Source: Balneolaceae bacterium
GTDB taxonomy: Bacteria; Bacteroidota; Rhodothermia; Balneolales; Balneolaceae
Length of the DNA: 64,000 nucleotides
Assembly (NCBI GenBank): GCA_006969905.1
Contig: CP030887.1
Location: forward strand, 496,001-560,000
Direction of reading: 5' to 3'
This document shows, one piece after another, positions 1-8,938 of the stretch. Within the stretch, counting starts at the first letter, position 1; every line of letters starts with the position of its first letter. The position numbers and the translations under genes are program-made. The notes under the pieces were generated by a model. That model was not told where the DNA came from, did not search any database, and worked only from the letters and a program-made list of their open reading frames with translations.

Positions 1-597
<597 letters not shown>

Positions 598-624
598 TTG
601 CTGATATAGCACTTACTAAAGTTT

Positions 625-654
625 AAAGGGGCAATTATACAATTGCCCTTTTTC
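625..654 (+). terminator. Rho-independent terminator of katG
   Basis: Arms gggcaatt (629-636) and aattgccc (641-648) pair perfectly around a 4-nt loop. They are preceded by AAA and followed by a run of T. It lies 30 bases after the katG stop codon. Confidence 0.85.
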
Positions 655-719
655 ATTTACCAAAGATAATATGAGTTCGAGATAAGAAATGCTTAGATAG
701 GTACCTAAGCGAGTTTTTA

Positions 720-815
720 GTCATTCCCGCACATGCGGGAATCCAAAGTTAGCTTTTACAAGGAGTATTTTACTTTTAGCCTGATTTTAGATTCCGGCTT
801 TCGCCGCGGAATGAC
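720..815. repeat. Pair of opposed REP-like palindromes
   Basis: The first palindrome has perfect 8-bp arms attcccgc (723-730) and gcgggaat (735-742) preceded by gtc. The second (791-812) begins attccg, ends cggaat, and is followed by gac. The two units face each other about 48 bp apart in the head-to-head layout typical of composite REP elements. The same gtcattcc...ggaat design recurs at 8119, 8902, 11568, 18412 and 48970. A REP-associated transposase is encoded at 8246-8785. Confidence 0.75.
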
Positions 816-869
816 ATTCTTTAGCATTCAAAGAGTGTTTCTTATCTTAAACTCACGTAAAAATAGTGA

Positions 870-2120
870 TCAAACGAACTCTGCATCAGCTTCATAGTGT
901 TTCATTGCCCGGATAAAACAAACTGTTGCCATCGCTCCGCATGCTACAAACACAAGCATTAATGCTTTTGACGGAGCATAAACTCCTTCAAACATATTAT
1001 CTATCAACCAGCCTGTTAATGGAGGGCCAATCCCAAAACCAACCACACTAACCACAAATAAGTAAAGCGCCCCTGCCATGCCACGCATCTTAGGGCCTAC
1101 AAAATACTGCATTAGTGCTGCTGCCACTCCGTTATAGGACGATGAAATAACATTGGCAAAGCCAATTAATAAAAAAGCCATAATTGCTGATTCAGCAAAT
1201 AATCCAAAATAGTAGAAAGGTAATCCCCCCAAAGCTGCAACTATTCCCATTATGAAACGCTTCTCGGCTCCCCATTTTGAAGCAAAACGATCTGCCAACC
1301 AGCCGGATACATTCACGCTGATACCTGTCAGAAACATAAACCACCCGTAACCAGCAATCCTGTTTGGAGCTTCGAAAACATCCGTGAATACTGTACTTAT
1401 AAAAGCCAGGATGGTATATCCGCTTAATGCCAGCAAAGAAAACCCAGCTAAATGATAACGGACTGTTTTCTTTTTGAGAATATATCTCAAAACTTCTAAA
1501 AAGGAATGTACTTCTTCATGGGCACCCAGCTTTGTTCTCACAGGCTCCTTTAAGAAAAAAGCTCCCAGTAAAGCTATTCCTACTCCCGGTAAACCCACCG
1601 TTTTGAGTGCGACCCGCCAATCATATGCCTGGGCAACCGACCCTCCGATCAGAAAAGAAAGCCCTACCCCTATAAAAATCCCTGAGGCATATATCGAAAA
1701 TACTGTGGCTCTTTGTGAGGGTTTAAAATAATCAGCCAATAATGAATATACTGCCGGACTTAGGGCAGACTGGCTTACACCCACAAACAACCTTGCTGTT
1801 ATTAAAAAGGAAAGAGAAGCAGCAAACCCACTTGCGAATGTCATCATACTCCAGATGATAAGCCCGCTGAGAATGATATATTTCCTGGAAAACTGATCCG
1901 CTAATCTCCCCATAAAAATTCCGCAAATAGCATAGATCAAAGAAAATGCAGGACCGTAAAGTACCCCTATCTCTGTGTTGCTTAAACTAAGCTCATTCCT
2001 GATCTGTGTAGCCAGTACAGCAATAATTTGGCGATCCACAAAACTGGTGATATAGATAACCACCAAAATGGCCAGTGCTATCCAACTGTACAGAGATGTA
2101 TGATTTCCTTTAATATTCAT
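870..2120 (-). CDS. MFS transporter, Spinster-like
   Basis: This 416-residue protein has about twelve hydrophobic segments. It shows the major-facilitator motif A, GRLADQFSRK, in the loop after TM2 (about residues 70-80), and a TM1 containing ITSFVDRQIIAV, as in the Spinster/hexuronate-like MFS branch. It is an inner-membrane secondary carrier. The substrate cannot be read from sequence; relatives move organic anions, lipids or sugar acids. It is transcribed divergently from nth with 81 bp between the starts, and no partner gene indicates a pathway. Family call firm, substrate unknown. Confidence 0.85.
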   Translation of the reverse strand: MNIKGNHTSLYSWIALAILVVIYITSFVDRQIIAVLATQIRNELSLSNTEIGVLYGPAFSLIYAICGIFMGRLADQFSRKYIILSGLIIWSMMTFASGFAASLSFLITARLFVGVSQSALSPAVYSLLADYFKPSQRATVFSIYASGIFIGVGLSFLIGGSVAQAYDWRVALKTVGLPGVGIALLGAFFLKEPVRTKLGAHEEVHSFLEVLRYILKKKTVRYHLAGFSLLALSGYTILAFISTVFTDVFEAPNRIAGYGWFMFLTGISVNVSGWLADRFASKWGAEKRFIMGIVAALGGLPFYYFGLFAESAIMAFLLIGFANVISSSYNGVAAALMQYFVGPKMRGMAGALYLFVVSVVGFGIGPPLTGWLIDNMFEGVYAPSKALMLVFVACGAMATVCFIRAMKHYEADAEFV

Positions 2121-2201
2121 AGCCGAAGTTAGAAACTATTCTGTAGATAAGTTCCTTATCTCTCCTACAATCTTTATGTTTGATAAAATTTAAAAAGAGA
2201 C

Positions 2202-2885
2202 ATGCCGAAAATTCCACGAAAATCACCTCAGCAGAAAGAACGGGCGCAGCAAATACTTAAAGAACTGTATACCCATTACCCGAATCCCCATTGTGAGCTC
2301 AATCACCGGAATCCTTTTGAACTATTAATCGCCACAATTTTGAGTGCCCAGTGTACCGATGTTCGTGTTAATAAGGTTACACCTGCTCTTTTTGAAACTT
2401 ACCCTACCCCGGAATTGATGGCTGAAGCGCCCCTTGAAGAATTGGAAGAGCTGGTAAGAACAACCGGGTTTTATAAGAACAAGGCGAAATCGCTAAAAGA
2501 AGCTTCCAAAACGCTGGTAGAAAACTTCGGAGGAGAAGTTCCGCAAAACATGGATGACCTTCTTACCCTAAGAGGTGCGGCCCGGAAAACGGCTAATGTA
2601 GTAATGGGAAATGCTTTTGGTATTAATCATGGTGTGGTTGTTGATACACATGTGAAACGTTTTTCAAATCGCTTTGGGCTTACCAAACACAAAGATAATA
2701 CCGATAAAATTGAACGCGATTTGATGGCACTATTCCCTCAGGAAAGCTGGACAGATTTATCGCATTTAATGATTCATCATGGACGGGGGCCTTGCAAAGC
2801 ACGAATTTCAAAAGCACCTGATCATCCGCTCTGTATTAAATACGGCAAGAATTGTGAATGCCAGAAAATGAGAGAGAATGACTGA
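2202..2885 (+). CDS. nth: Endonuclease III (DNA glycosylase/AP lyase)
   Basis: This 227-residue protein of the HhH-GPD family removes oxidised pyrimidines and cuts at abasic sites. The catalytic lysine is K129 (in RKTANVV) and the aspartate is D148 (in VVVDTHVKR). LLIATILSAQCTD is the usual N-terminal glycosylase signature. Two features are odd. The helix-hairpin-helix turn, normally LPGVGRKT, reads LRGAARKT. The four C-terminal cysteines (C198, C211, C218, C220) are spaced X12-X6-X1 instead of the canonical X6-X2-X5 of the [4Fe-4S] loop. The cluster may therefore be absent or reshaped. The next gene starts 21 bp downstream on the same strand. Confidence 0.93.
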   Translation: MPKIPRKSPQQKERAQQILKELYTHYPNPHCELNHRNPFELLIATILSAQCTDVRVNKVTPALFETYPTPELMAEAPLEELEELVRTTGFYKNKAKSLKEASKTLVENFGGEVPQNMDDLLTLRGAARKTANVVMGNAFGINHGVVVDTHVKRFSNRFGLTKHKDNTDKIERDLMALFPQESWTDLSHLMIHHGRGPCKARISKAPDHPLCIKYGKNCECQKMREND

Positions 2886-2906
2886 AGAGGCCGTCCACGT
2901 GATTTT

Positions 2907-4265
2907 ATGAAAAAGCTGATTTTCAACTCTTACAACCTGCCTATTCCATCGATTAGACATGACATTCAGCGCATTTCTATTCAGCAAAATGGGCAATCAT
3001 TTATTTATTTTCATGATCAGCTTAATTACGCCACTTCTGATTTTGCACTGCCAACTGATGCCGAACCCATACTTTCATTAATAGATGGAAGCCGAAGTGT
3101 GGAAGATATTTTGAAGTTCGGCTCGGATGAAATAACCAGGGATCAGATCCTGGAGTATATTCAGTTCCTGGATGAACATGGCCTTCTCGAATCTGAGTAC
3201 TTTACAGAACAAGCTGAACTCATAGAAAGTGAATACGAAGCATCTTCAAAGCACACCAGTACAACGGCTGGTAGTTCGTATCCTGATGATCCCGATGAAA
3301 TCCTCACTTTCCTGGATAATGTTTTTTCTGCACATCCAAACTCAAAGCCCGTAAAATATGCCCGGGCTTTGTATGCCCCCCATATCGATCCCCGTGTTGG
3401 AATGGCCGGGTATGTAAAGGCATTTTCCGCAATCAGAGAGTTAAAACCTTCCCGGGTCGTTATCCTGGCCACTTCCCATTATTCCGGATTGTATAGTGAT
3501 TTATATGAAGAGTCCCCGTTCATTATCTCAGATAAAACATTTGTAATGCCTAATGGTGAAGTCAAAAGCGATATTGCCGCCATTCAGAAATTGAAAAAAA
3601 TTTCAGTACCTGAATTCAATTCCAAACGAGAACGGATCCTGAAACAAGTTCAGGATAACCCGGTTAAAGAAAATCCAGGTGGAAAAAATAGTCGTCATGC
3701 TGAACTTGATTCAGCATCTGTGGACGCTTCGAAATTTGGAATAAGTTTTCATGACCGTGCCCATCGCATCGAACATAGCATAGAGCTTCCCCTGTTATTC
3801 TTGAATTATATCTGGAACCACGATTTTGAGATCATCCCTATCCTTGTCGGTAATCTTGATGAGCTATTGTACAGTAAAAACAGTCTTAAGGAGCAAAAAC
3901 TGGGTTCCTTTTCATCCCTATTGAGAGAGCAATTCAAAAATGATAAAGAAACATTCTTTTTAATCAGTGGTGATCTCTCACACTTTGGGCATAAATTTGG
4001 AGATGAACAAGCCGCTTCAACTATGTTTGAAGAGGTAAAAATTAATGACGAGTGTTTTTTAGAAACCGGAGCTTCAGGAAGTCCTGAGAGACTCATTTCA
4101 TTAATGAAGGAAGAATATGACCCCTACCGGGTTTGTGGATTCCCTCCTTTACTCACTTACCTTAAAACCTTTCCAAAGCATTCCGGCAAAATTCTTTCCT
4201 ATGATTTGTGGGATGAACGAGAGCAGGAAAGTGCTGTTAGTTTTGGAAGCATCCTTTATCAATAA
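2907..4265 (+). CDS. Memo-family (AmmeMemoRadiSam system protein B) protein with PqqD-like N-terminus
   Basis: This protein has 452 residues. Residues about 50-100 (PILSLIDGSRSVEDILKFG onward) resemble a PqqD-like winged helix. Residues 135-452 match the Memo family, with metal-site candidates H159 (APHIDPR), H191 (ATSHYSG), the EHSIE block at 289-293, H359 (GDLSHFGH) and C410 (VCGFPP). Family members sit beside AMMECR1 and radical-SAM proteins in a system whose reaction is poorly known; neither partner is visible here. Residues about 241-276 are not part of the family fold: they are the translation of two palindromic repeats inserted in frame. The gene follows nth by 21 bp and may be co-transcribed. 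Confidence 0.82.
   Translation: MKKLIFNSYNLPIPSIRHDIQRISIQQNGQSFIYFHDQLNYATSDFALPTDAEPILSLIDGSRSVEDILKFGSDEITRDQILEYIQFLDEHGLLESEYFTEQAELIESEYEASSKHTSTTAGSSYPDDPDEILTFLDNVFSAHPNSKPVKYARALYAPHIDPRVGMAGYVKAFSAIRELKPSRVVILATSHYSGLYSDLYEESPFIISDKTFVMPNGEVKSDIAAIQKLKKISVPEFNSKRERILKQVQDNPVKENPGGKNSRHAELDSASVDASKFGISFHDRAHRIEHSIELPLLFLNYIWNHDFEIIPILVGNLDELLYSKNSLKEQKLGSFSSLLREQFKNDKETFFLISGDLSHFGHKFGDEQAASTMFEEVKINDECFLETGASGSPERLISLMKEEYDPYRVCGFPPLLTYLKTFPKHSGKILSYDLWDEREQESAVSFGSILYQ
3636..3717. repeat. Two palindromic repeats inserted in frame inside the Memo-family gene
   Basis: Two perfect inverted repeats with 8-bp arms and 5-nt loops lie 40 bp apart: atcctgaa/ttcaggat (3636-3643/3649-3656) and atgctgaa/ttcagcat (3697-3704/3710-3717). 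They are read through in frame as ILKQVQDN and RHAELDSAS. The RHAELDSAS string is a familiar translation of dispersed bacterial palindromes. The segment falls between family-conserved blocks, so the reading frame survived the insertion. Confidence 0.75.
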
Positions 4266-4290
4266 GCAATATTCAACACACAATGGCCAA

Positions 4291-4318
4291 TTGAGTATTG
4301 AGTATTGAGTATTGAGTA
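4291..4318. repeat. Four tandem copies of a 7-bp unit
   Basis: The unit ttgagta is repeated four times without a mismatch, in the short gap between the convergent Memo-family gene and gldC. It is probably a slippage product with no coding role. Confidence 0.8.
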
Positions 4319-4322
4319 TAGA

Positions 4323-4652
4323 TTACGCTTTTATCTTCATTTTCTCAGCAAAGTATTCACAAAAATCTTTCATATCCCCGGCCATTGCTTCTTCATTTGT
4401 TGAATTCTTGAGAGTGTCTGCCATGGTCAAAAGTGTTTGATGGAAGAAGATTTTCATCTCATCTACTGTCATGGTTTTAGTCCATAGATCTAAACGCAGC
4501 GTATCTTTTTGTTTAGCATCCCATAGTGATAACAGCATAGCCCGGCATTCTGCCCGGTCCATTCCCTGCATATCCGTTGCATTCCAGATTATATTTTCCG
4601 GGATGTTTTGTTCGTCAAGTTCTACCGTAATATTAATTTCTTTCTTTTTCAT
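4323..4652 (-). CDS. gldC: Gliding-motility-associated protein GldC
   Basis: This 109-residue soluble protein matches GldC over its whole length. Key blocks are IIWNATDM near residue 20, LSLWDAKQKDTLRLDLWTK, VDEMKIFFHQTLLTMADTL, and the C-terminal DFCEYFAEKMKI. GldC is conserved in Bacteroidota and relatives and is linked to gliding motility; its biochemical role is not established. No other gld genes are in the window. The two secreted proteins with C-terminal sorting domains (at 18451 and 60336) suggest the organism has the related type IX secretion machinery. Confidence 0.9.
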   Translation of the reverse strand: MKKKEINITVELDEQNIPENIIWNATDMQGMDRAECRAMLLSLWDAKQKDTLRLDLWTKTMTVDEMKIFFHQTLLTMADTLKNSTNEEAMAGDMKDFCEYFAEKMKIKA

Positions 4653-4800
4653 GAATAGCTTTTTAGTGTATTCGAAAAAATACTGGTGAATTTATTTATG
4701 GTCAATTTATTCATCTGATCTTAATATTTAAACGATATATCTAATAGTATGTAGTCTGTTGTGTATTTCATGCAATAAATAACAACGTAATAAGTGTGAA

Positions 4801-5394
4801 ATGATTAATTGGCTAATTGATAACCCGGCAATAACAGGAATACTTACAACATTAATGATGTGGGGGGATTGGCTGCTCACCCTCGCCCAGGAAAGGGAAA
4901 GAAAAAGGCATTATTATGAACACTATAAGAGCTACCCTATAGATACAATTGAAGGTAATCCAATCCTTCGTAAAGATGTATCAAAGTTCAAGCTATTCAG
5001 CTTAAAGCATATTACTGCAGCTATTCTATTTGGGGTATTTATTATCCTTTTTTTAAAGTATACACCTACTCAGCTTAGCCAATTCTATTTAGGGTTTTTT
5101 TGGGGGATATTTTTAATTGTCATCACCCAACATGTAAGCAACCTGATAGCATATAGAATAAGCCGGAAAGGTATTCACGGAAAAATTTGGATGCATTTAC
5201 GAACAGGCTACTATATTCAGGCCGGTAGATATTTTGCGATTGCGTTATTGCTGTTAGTTTTATCAGTATTGGTTGGGGAATTAGTACTTTATGGTATTAC
5301 CTTAGCTGCTTTTGTTTCCTCTCTAAGAATGTTTATCTGGGTGAAGAAAGTGCCTGAAATAGATGAAAAGGATTCCCATCCTGAACATAAATAA
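4801..5394 (+). CDS. Hypothetical integral membrane protein
   Basis: This 197-residue protein has about five hydrophobic segments: roughly residues 8-28, 72-92, 97-120, 142-160 and 162-178. A charged cytoplasmic-looking stretch (QERERKRHYYEHYKSYPID) follows the first helix. I do not recognise the family. The ATG at 4801 is the first start after several stops and is followed by the amphipathic MINWLIDNPAITGILTTL. It is divergent from gldC and precedes a run of same-strand genes with small gaps, so it may head that transcription unit. Confidence 0.6.
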   Translation: MINWLIDNPAITGILTTLMMWGDWLLTLAQERERKRHYYEHYKSYPIDTIEGNPILRKDVSKFKLFSLKHITAAILFGVFIILFLKYTPTQLSQFYLGFFWGIFLIVITQHVSNLIAYRISRKGIHGKIWMHLRTGYYIQAGRYFAIALLLLVLSVLVGELVLYGITLAAFVSSLRMFIWVKKVPEIDEKDSHPEHK

Positions 5395-5453
5395 TGCACA
5401 CTAAAAGGAAATAAATTAACTTCAATTCAATATTCCCAATGAATGATTGATTG

Positions 5454-5969
5454 ATGAGTTCTGACCTGGAGTCGATTTTAATGCGCCGGAAAAAATCAGA
5501 AATGGTCCGGTTTCTGACTGAACACCCGGAATATTTTGAAGAGACTATAAATGTAGCCCTCACCCAACAACAACCTTTTTGCTGGAGGGCCGCCTGGATA
5601 GTTGGCGGGTGCATGAAAAAAAATGATCCCCGGGTCACTCCATATATTTCCAAAATCATAGAGGTGCTGCCGGAATTGGAAGACGGTCATCAGCGGGAAC
5701 TTCTTAAGATTCTTATTCAACTTGATCTAGCTGAAGAGCATGAAGGCCAGTTATTGGACCTTGCCATTGAAATCTGGGAACAAGTAAGAAAACAACCCGG
5801 CGTTCGGCACTTCGCATTCAGAATAATGTTCGAAGCCATCAAAAAATATCCTGAGTTAACTAATGAAATCCTGATGTTAACCCAGCCCCAGTATGTGAAT
5901 TCTTTATCCCCGGGCATAAAAAACAGCATCCTTAAAATGAAAAGAGCTGTAGAGAATAGCATTTCATGA
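5454..5969 (+). CDS. Hypothetical helical (HEAT-repeat-like) protein
   Basis: This 171-residue protein appears all-helical, with alternating hydrophobic heptads resembling HEAT/ARM repeats (FCWRAAWIVGGCMKKNDPRV; LLKILIQLDLAEEHEGQLLD). It has no signal peptide or catalytic motif. I chose the ATG at 5454 over the TTG immediately before it. Its stop overlaps the start of the next gene (ATGA at 5966-5969), so the two are translationally coupled. The role is unknown; a protein-binding scaffold is a guess from fold type only. Confidence 0.6.
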   Translation: MSSDLESILMRRKKSEMVRFLTEHPEYFEETINVALTQQQPFCWRAAWIVGGCMKKNDPRVTPYISKIIEVLPELEDGHQRELLKILIQLDLAEEHEGQLLDLAIEIWEQVRKQPGVRHFAFRIMFEAIKKYPELTNEILMLTQPQYVNSLSPGIKNSILKMKRAVENSIS

Positions 5970-6829
5970 ATTATCCTGAGCCTGAAATTACTATTACTGA
6001 ACTCCAAATCAGGACTATGCTCGATGATCAATTCCCGCAGTTTTCTGATCTTGAATTACAACTTATAACAAGCGGGTGGGATAATTTTATTTATCGATTG
6101 GGTACCGGCTTGCTGGTCCGGGTTCCCCGAAGAGAACTCGGAGCTCAGCTTATCCATAATGAAATAGTATGGCTGCAAAAGCTGAAAAATATTCTTCCTG
6201 TCAGCATTCCCACTCCTCTAAACATTGGGCGACCCAATGAACACTATCCATGGACATGGATAATTATGCCCTGGTTTGAAGGCAATAGTTTTTTAGATGC
6301 TGATTTAAACCTATCCCAGGTAAACAAATTGGTTTTGTTTCTTAAAAAACTTCATTCAGTAAATTCGAATGGTGCTCCATCTAATCCTTTTCGTGATGTG
6401 CCTCTTTCAGAAAAAGATAAAGATGTTCAGCAACGATTAAGTGAACTAAACTCGAAACTGATTACTGTTCCTGAAAAAATAAAGGAGCTATGGCAATCAC
6501 TAACAGAAGTTCAAATTGATTCTGCACCCTGCTTAATCCATGGCGACTTACATCCGGGAAATATCATTGCCAAGAATGGAGAAATTGAAGCCATCATTGA
6601 CTGGGGAGATATTACTAAAGGCGATCCCGCAACCGACCTGGCCTGTTTATGGATGATGATTGAAGACCCTGATCTGCGAGCTTGCTCTTTTAACAAATAC
6701 GGGGCTTCTGAAGCAACAGTACTTCGTTCTAAAGGCTGGGCCATTTTTTACGGGATTACCTTTTTAAATACCGGGGCTGAATATGCAGCAGCCGGAAAGC
6801 ATATTTTAAACAACATTGATTCCGTTTAA
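5966..6829 (+). CDS. Aminoglycoside-phosphotransferase-family kinase
   Basis: This 287-residue protein has the APH/choline-kinase fold. The catalytic loop LIHGDLHPGN lies near residues 188-197 and the metal-binding DWGD near 211-214, followed by DPATDLACLW. The N-lobe carries DNFIYRLGTGLLVRVPRR. The family phosphorylates small molecules (aminoglycosides, macrolides, choline, sugars). Nothing in the sequence shows which, so a resistance role should not be assumed. It overlaps the upstream helical protein by 4 bp. Confidence 0.82.
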   Translation: MNYPEPEITITELQIRTMLDDQFPQFSDLELQLITSGWDNFIYRLGTGLLVRVPRRELGAQLIHNEIVWLQKLKNILPVSIPTPLNIGRPNEHYPWTWIIMPWFEGNSFLDADLNLSQVNKLVLFLKKLHSVNSNGAPSNPFRDVPLSEKDKDVQQRLSELNSKLITVPEKIKELWQSLTEVQIDSAPCLIHGDLHPGNIIAKNGEIEAIIDWGDITKGDPATDLACLWMMIEDPDLRACSFNKYGASEATVLRSKGWAIFYGITFLNTGAEYAAAGKHILNNIDSV

Positions 6830-6895
6830 AATTTGGGTTGAAACCATTATTATTGGGATAACTATGATGCATCTTTAATCAAATCATTTATTACA

Positions 6896-8116
6896 ATGGG
6901 GAATTCGCTTAGTCCGGTACAAGCTAAAGAAAGAATTCAATCGCTGGATATTCTCAGAGGCATTGCCATTCTTGGTATTTTGATCATGAATATCCAAAGT
7001 TTTGCTATGCCGGGAGCGGCTTATTTAAATCCTACAGCTTATGGAGATTTGGAAGGGTTGAACCGCTGGGTCTGGATCCTCAGCCATATTTTTGCAGATC
7101 AAAAATTCATGACCATTTTCTCCATTTTGTTTGGAGCCGGCGTGATCTTGGTTACAGATAAAGCCGTTGCTAAAACAGGCAAATCTGCAGGCTTACATTA
7201 CAAAAGAACTTTTTGGCTGTTGGTGATCGGCCTTTTGCATGCTCACCTGATCTGGTATGGTGATATTCTCGTTGCTTATGCTTTGTGTGCGTTATTCGTG
7301 TACTTGTTCAGGAAAATGAAACCTAAAAAACTTTTTATCATTGGCATTCTTATCATCTCAGTACATACACTTATTTATGTATTTTTCGGGCTGACCATAC
7401 CATTTATGCCTCCGGAAGCAGCACAAGAAATAAGTCAAAGCTGGGCTCCTTCTTCTGAACTAATTAATGAAGAGATTACAGCTATTACGGGAAGCTTATC
7501 TCAACAGATCAGTGCAGTTTCTGCTGCTGCTCTGGAGATGCAAACTTTTATATTCTTTATCGTTATGATGTGGCGGGCTGGCGGACTTATGCTTGTTGGC
7601 ATGGCACTGTACAAATGGGGAGTTCTATCCGCTGAAAAGAGTACAGGTTTTTATACAAAAGGATTGATCATTTCATCACTAATCGGTTTTCCGGTTATAA
7701 TTTTAGGGTTGGTCAAAAACTTTGATGCAAACTGGAGCTTTGAATATTCCATGTTTTTAGGCTCCCAGTTTAACTATTGGGGGAGCTTGTTTGTTGGTTT
7801 CGCTTACATTTGTTTAATCATGTTGTTTTGTAAGTCTCCAGTGGTTCCCTGGCTCAAAGAACGATTTGCTGCCGTTGGACAAATGGCGCTTACCAACTAT
7901 ATAGCACAATCAGTGATTTGCGTACTACTTTTTTTCGGAATCGGATTCGGCCTTTTTGGACAAATAGACCGAACCGGACAAATTCTTATTGTACTTGGAG
8001 TTTGGTTACTGCAACTGCTTTGGTCAAAACCCTGGTTGTCAGCATATAAGTTTGGCCCTCTTGAGTGGATATGGCGTTCGCTCACCTACTGGAACAGACA
8101 ACCAATGGAGAGGTAA
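6896..8116 (+). CDS. DUF418-domain membrane protein
   Basis: This 406-residue polytopic protein has the N-terminal signature SLDILRGIAILGILIMNI near residue 20 and a C-terminal DUF418 block (AAVGQMALTNYIAQSVICVLLFF; FGPLEWIWRSLTYW). About nine or ten membrane segments are visible. The family (YeiB-like) is related to acyltransferase-3 membrane proteins; its substrate is unknown. It starts 66 bp after the kinase gene. Its stop codon runs almost directly into the repeat/RAYT block, suggesting a repeat insertion just beyond the gene end. Confidence 0.85.
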   Translation: MGNSLSPVQAKERIQSLDILRGIAILGILIMNIQSFAMPGAAYLNPTAYGDLEGLNRWVWILSHIFADQKFMTIFSILFGAGVILVTDKAVAKTGKSAGLHYKRTFWLLVIGLLHAHLIWYGDILVAYALCALFVYLFRKMKPKKLFIIGILIISVHTLIYVFFGLTIPFMPPEAAQEISQSWAPSSELINEEITAITGSLSQQISAVSAAALEMQTFIFFIVMMWRAGGLMLVGMALYKWGVLSAEKSTGFYTKGLIISSLIGFPVIILGLVKNFDANWSFEYSMFLGSQFNYWGSLFVGFAYICLIMLFCKSPVVPWLKERFAAVGQMALTNYIAQSVICVLLFFGIGFGLFGQIDRTGQILIVLGVWLLQLLWSKPWLSAYKFGPLEWIWRSLTYWNRQPMER

Positions 8117-8118
8117 GT

Positions 8119-8186
8119 GTCATTCCACGGCGTATGCCTGGAATCCAGAACTGTTTCCCCTCGTTCCGATGCTCTGCGCCGGAACG
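8119..8186. repeat. Two adjacent REP-like palindromes upstream of the RAYT gene
   Basis: The first palindrome (8122-8144) has arms attcca/tggaat and is preceded by gtc, as in the family at 720. The second (8162-8186) has arms cgttccg/cggaacg around a gctctg core. It belongs to the gttccg...cggaac family also seen at 46336 and 49083. They lie about 60 bp upstream of the RAYT start, the usual place for REPs recognised by a cognate RAYT. Confidence 0.75.
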
Positions 8187-8245
8187 ATCCTCCACCCTAT
8201 TTAAAAAAATGTAAGGGGATAGCTTTCCGGCTGATCTGGCCCAGT

Positions 8246-8785
8246 ATGGGAAGAAGCAGGTATAAAATTCTGGACGAGGACTATCCATACTTTATAACGT
8301 CAAGTGTAGCAGGAAAACTACCTTTATTCACAGATCAAAATATGGCTACGATTATAGTTGATGGATTCAAGTTCTTAATCCAAAAGCGCAATATTCAAAT
8401 ATATGCGTATGTCATCATGCCCAACCATATACATCTTATCGCTGAAGGAAAACATGTAGCAAAGCACATTTCCAGTTTCAAATCTTTCACCGCCAGAATG
8501 ATCATTGATTTTCTTGTAAATAAAAGAAGAGCCCATGAACTGAACATTTTGAGAAGTGCTAAACCGATACATAAAAGAGATCGTGAATATCAGGTTTGGT
8601 CGGAAGGTTTTCATCCAAAAGAAATCAGTTCTGATAAGATGATGGAGCAAAAGATTGCATATATACATTACAACCCGGTAAAAGCCGGATTGGTTTTTGA
8701 TGAACCAGACTGGCAATATTCCTCAGCCCGATGTTATGCTGGCAAACCTACTGACTTGCCTTTGACTTTCTTCGGAGCGAGGTAA
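8246..8785 (+). mobile_element. REP-associated tyrosine transposase (RAYT, Y1_Tnp family)
   Basis: This 179-residue HUH-type single-strand transposase has the HxH metal site in MPNHIHLIAEG and the catalytic-tyrosine helix in YIHYNPVKAGLVFDEPDWQYSS, both hallmarks of Transposase_17/Y1 proteins. The frame stays open 43 codons upstream, but that stretch is repeat sequence and unlike the family. The family start MGRSRYKI at 8246 is therefore preferred. RAYTs act on REP palindromes at single-strand level and are thought to spread them. REP-like hairpins flank the gene at 8122-8186 and 8902-8921. Confidence 0.88.
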
Positions 8786-8901
8786 AGAATGCCACTCCAG
8801 CTAATGATAGGAAATCATTCTGTGGCCTGTCTACGCAAAGCCTTGCACAACCAGACATATTCCCGGAATCCTGAACTATTTGATGGTTATTCTTGCTCAA
8901 G

Positions 8902-8921
8902 ATTCCTGCCTTCGCAGGAAT
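8902..8921. repeat. REP-like palindrome downstream of RAYT
   Basis: Perfect 8-bp arms attcctgc (8902-8909) and gcaggaat (8914-8921) with a 4-nt loop, followed by gac. The same palindrome occurs at 48970-48989. Confidence 0.75.
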
Positions 8922-8938
8922 GACTAACACTTTTTTAC

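Noticed and set aside
4291-4318. Tandem 7-bp repeat considered as a mini CRISPR or regulatory iteron
   Set aside because: Units are directly adjacent with no spacers, and the location between convergent genes gives no regulatory target.
5966-6829. Aminoglycoside resistance gene
   Set aside because: The fold is shared by many small-molecule kinases, and there is no resistance-gene context.
8117-8245. N-terminal extension of the RAYT frame through the REP palindromes
   Set aside because: The extra 43 residues are translated repeat sequence, and family members start at the equivalent of 8246.
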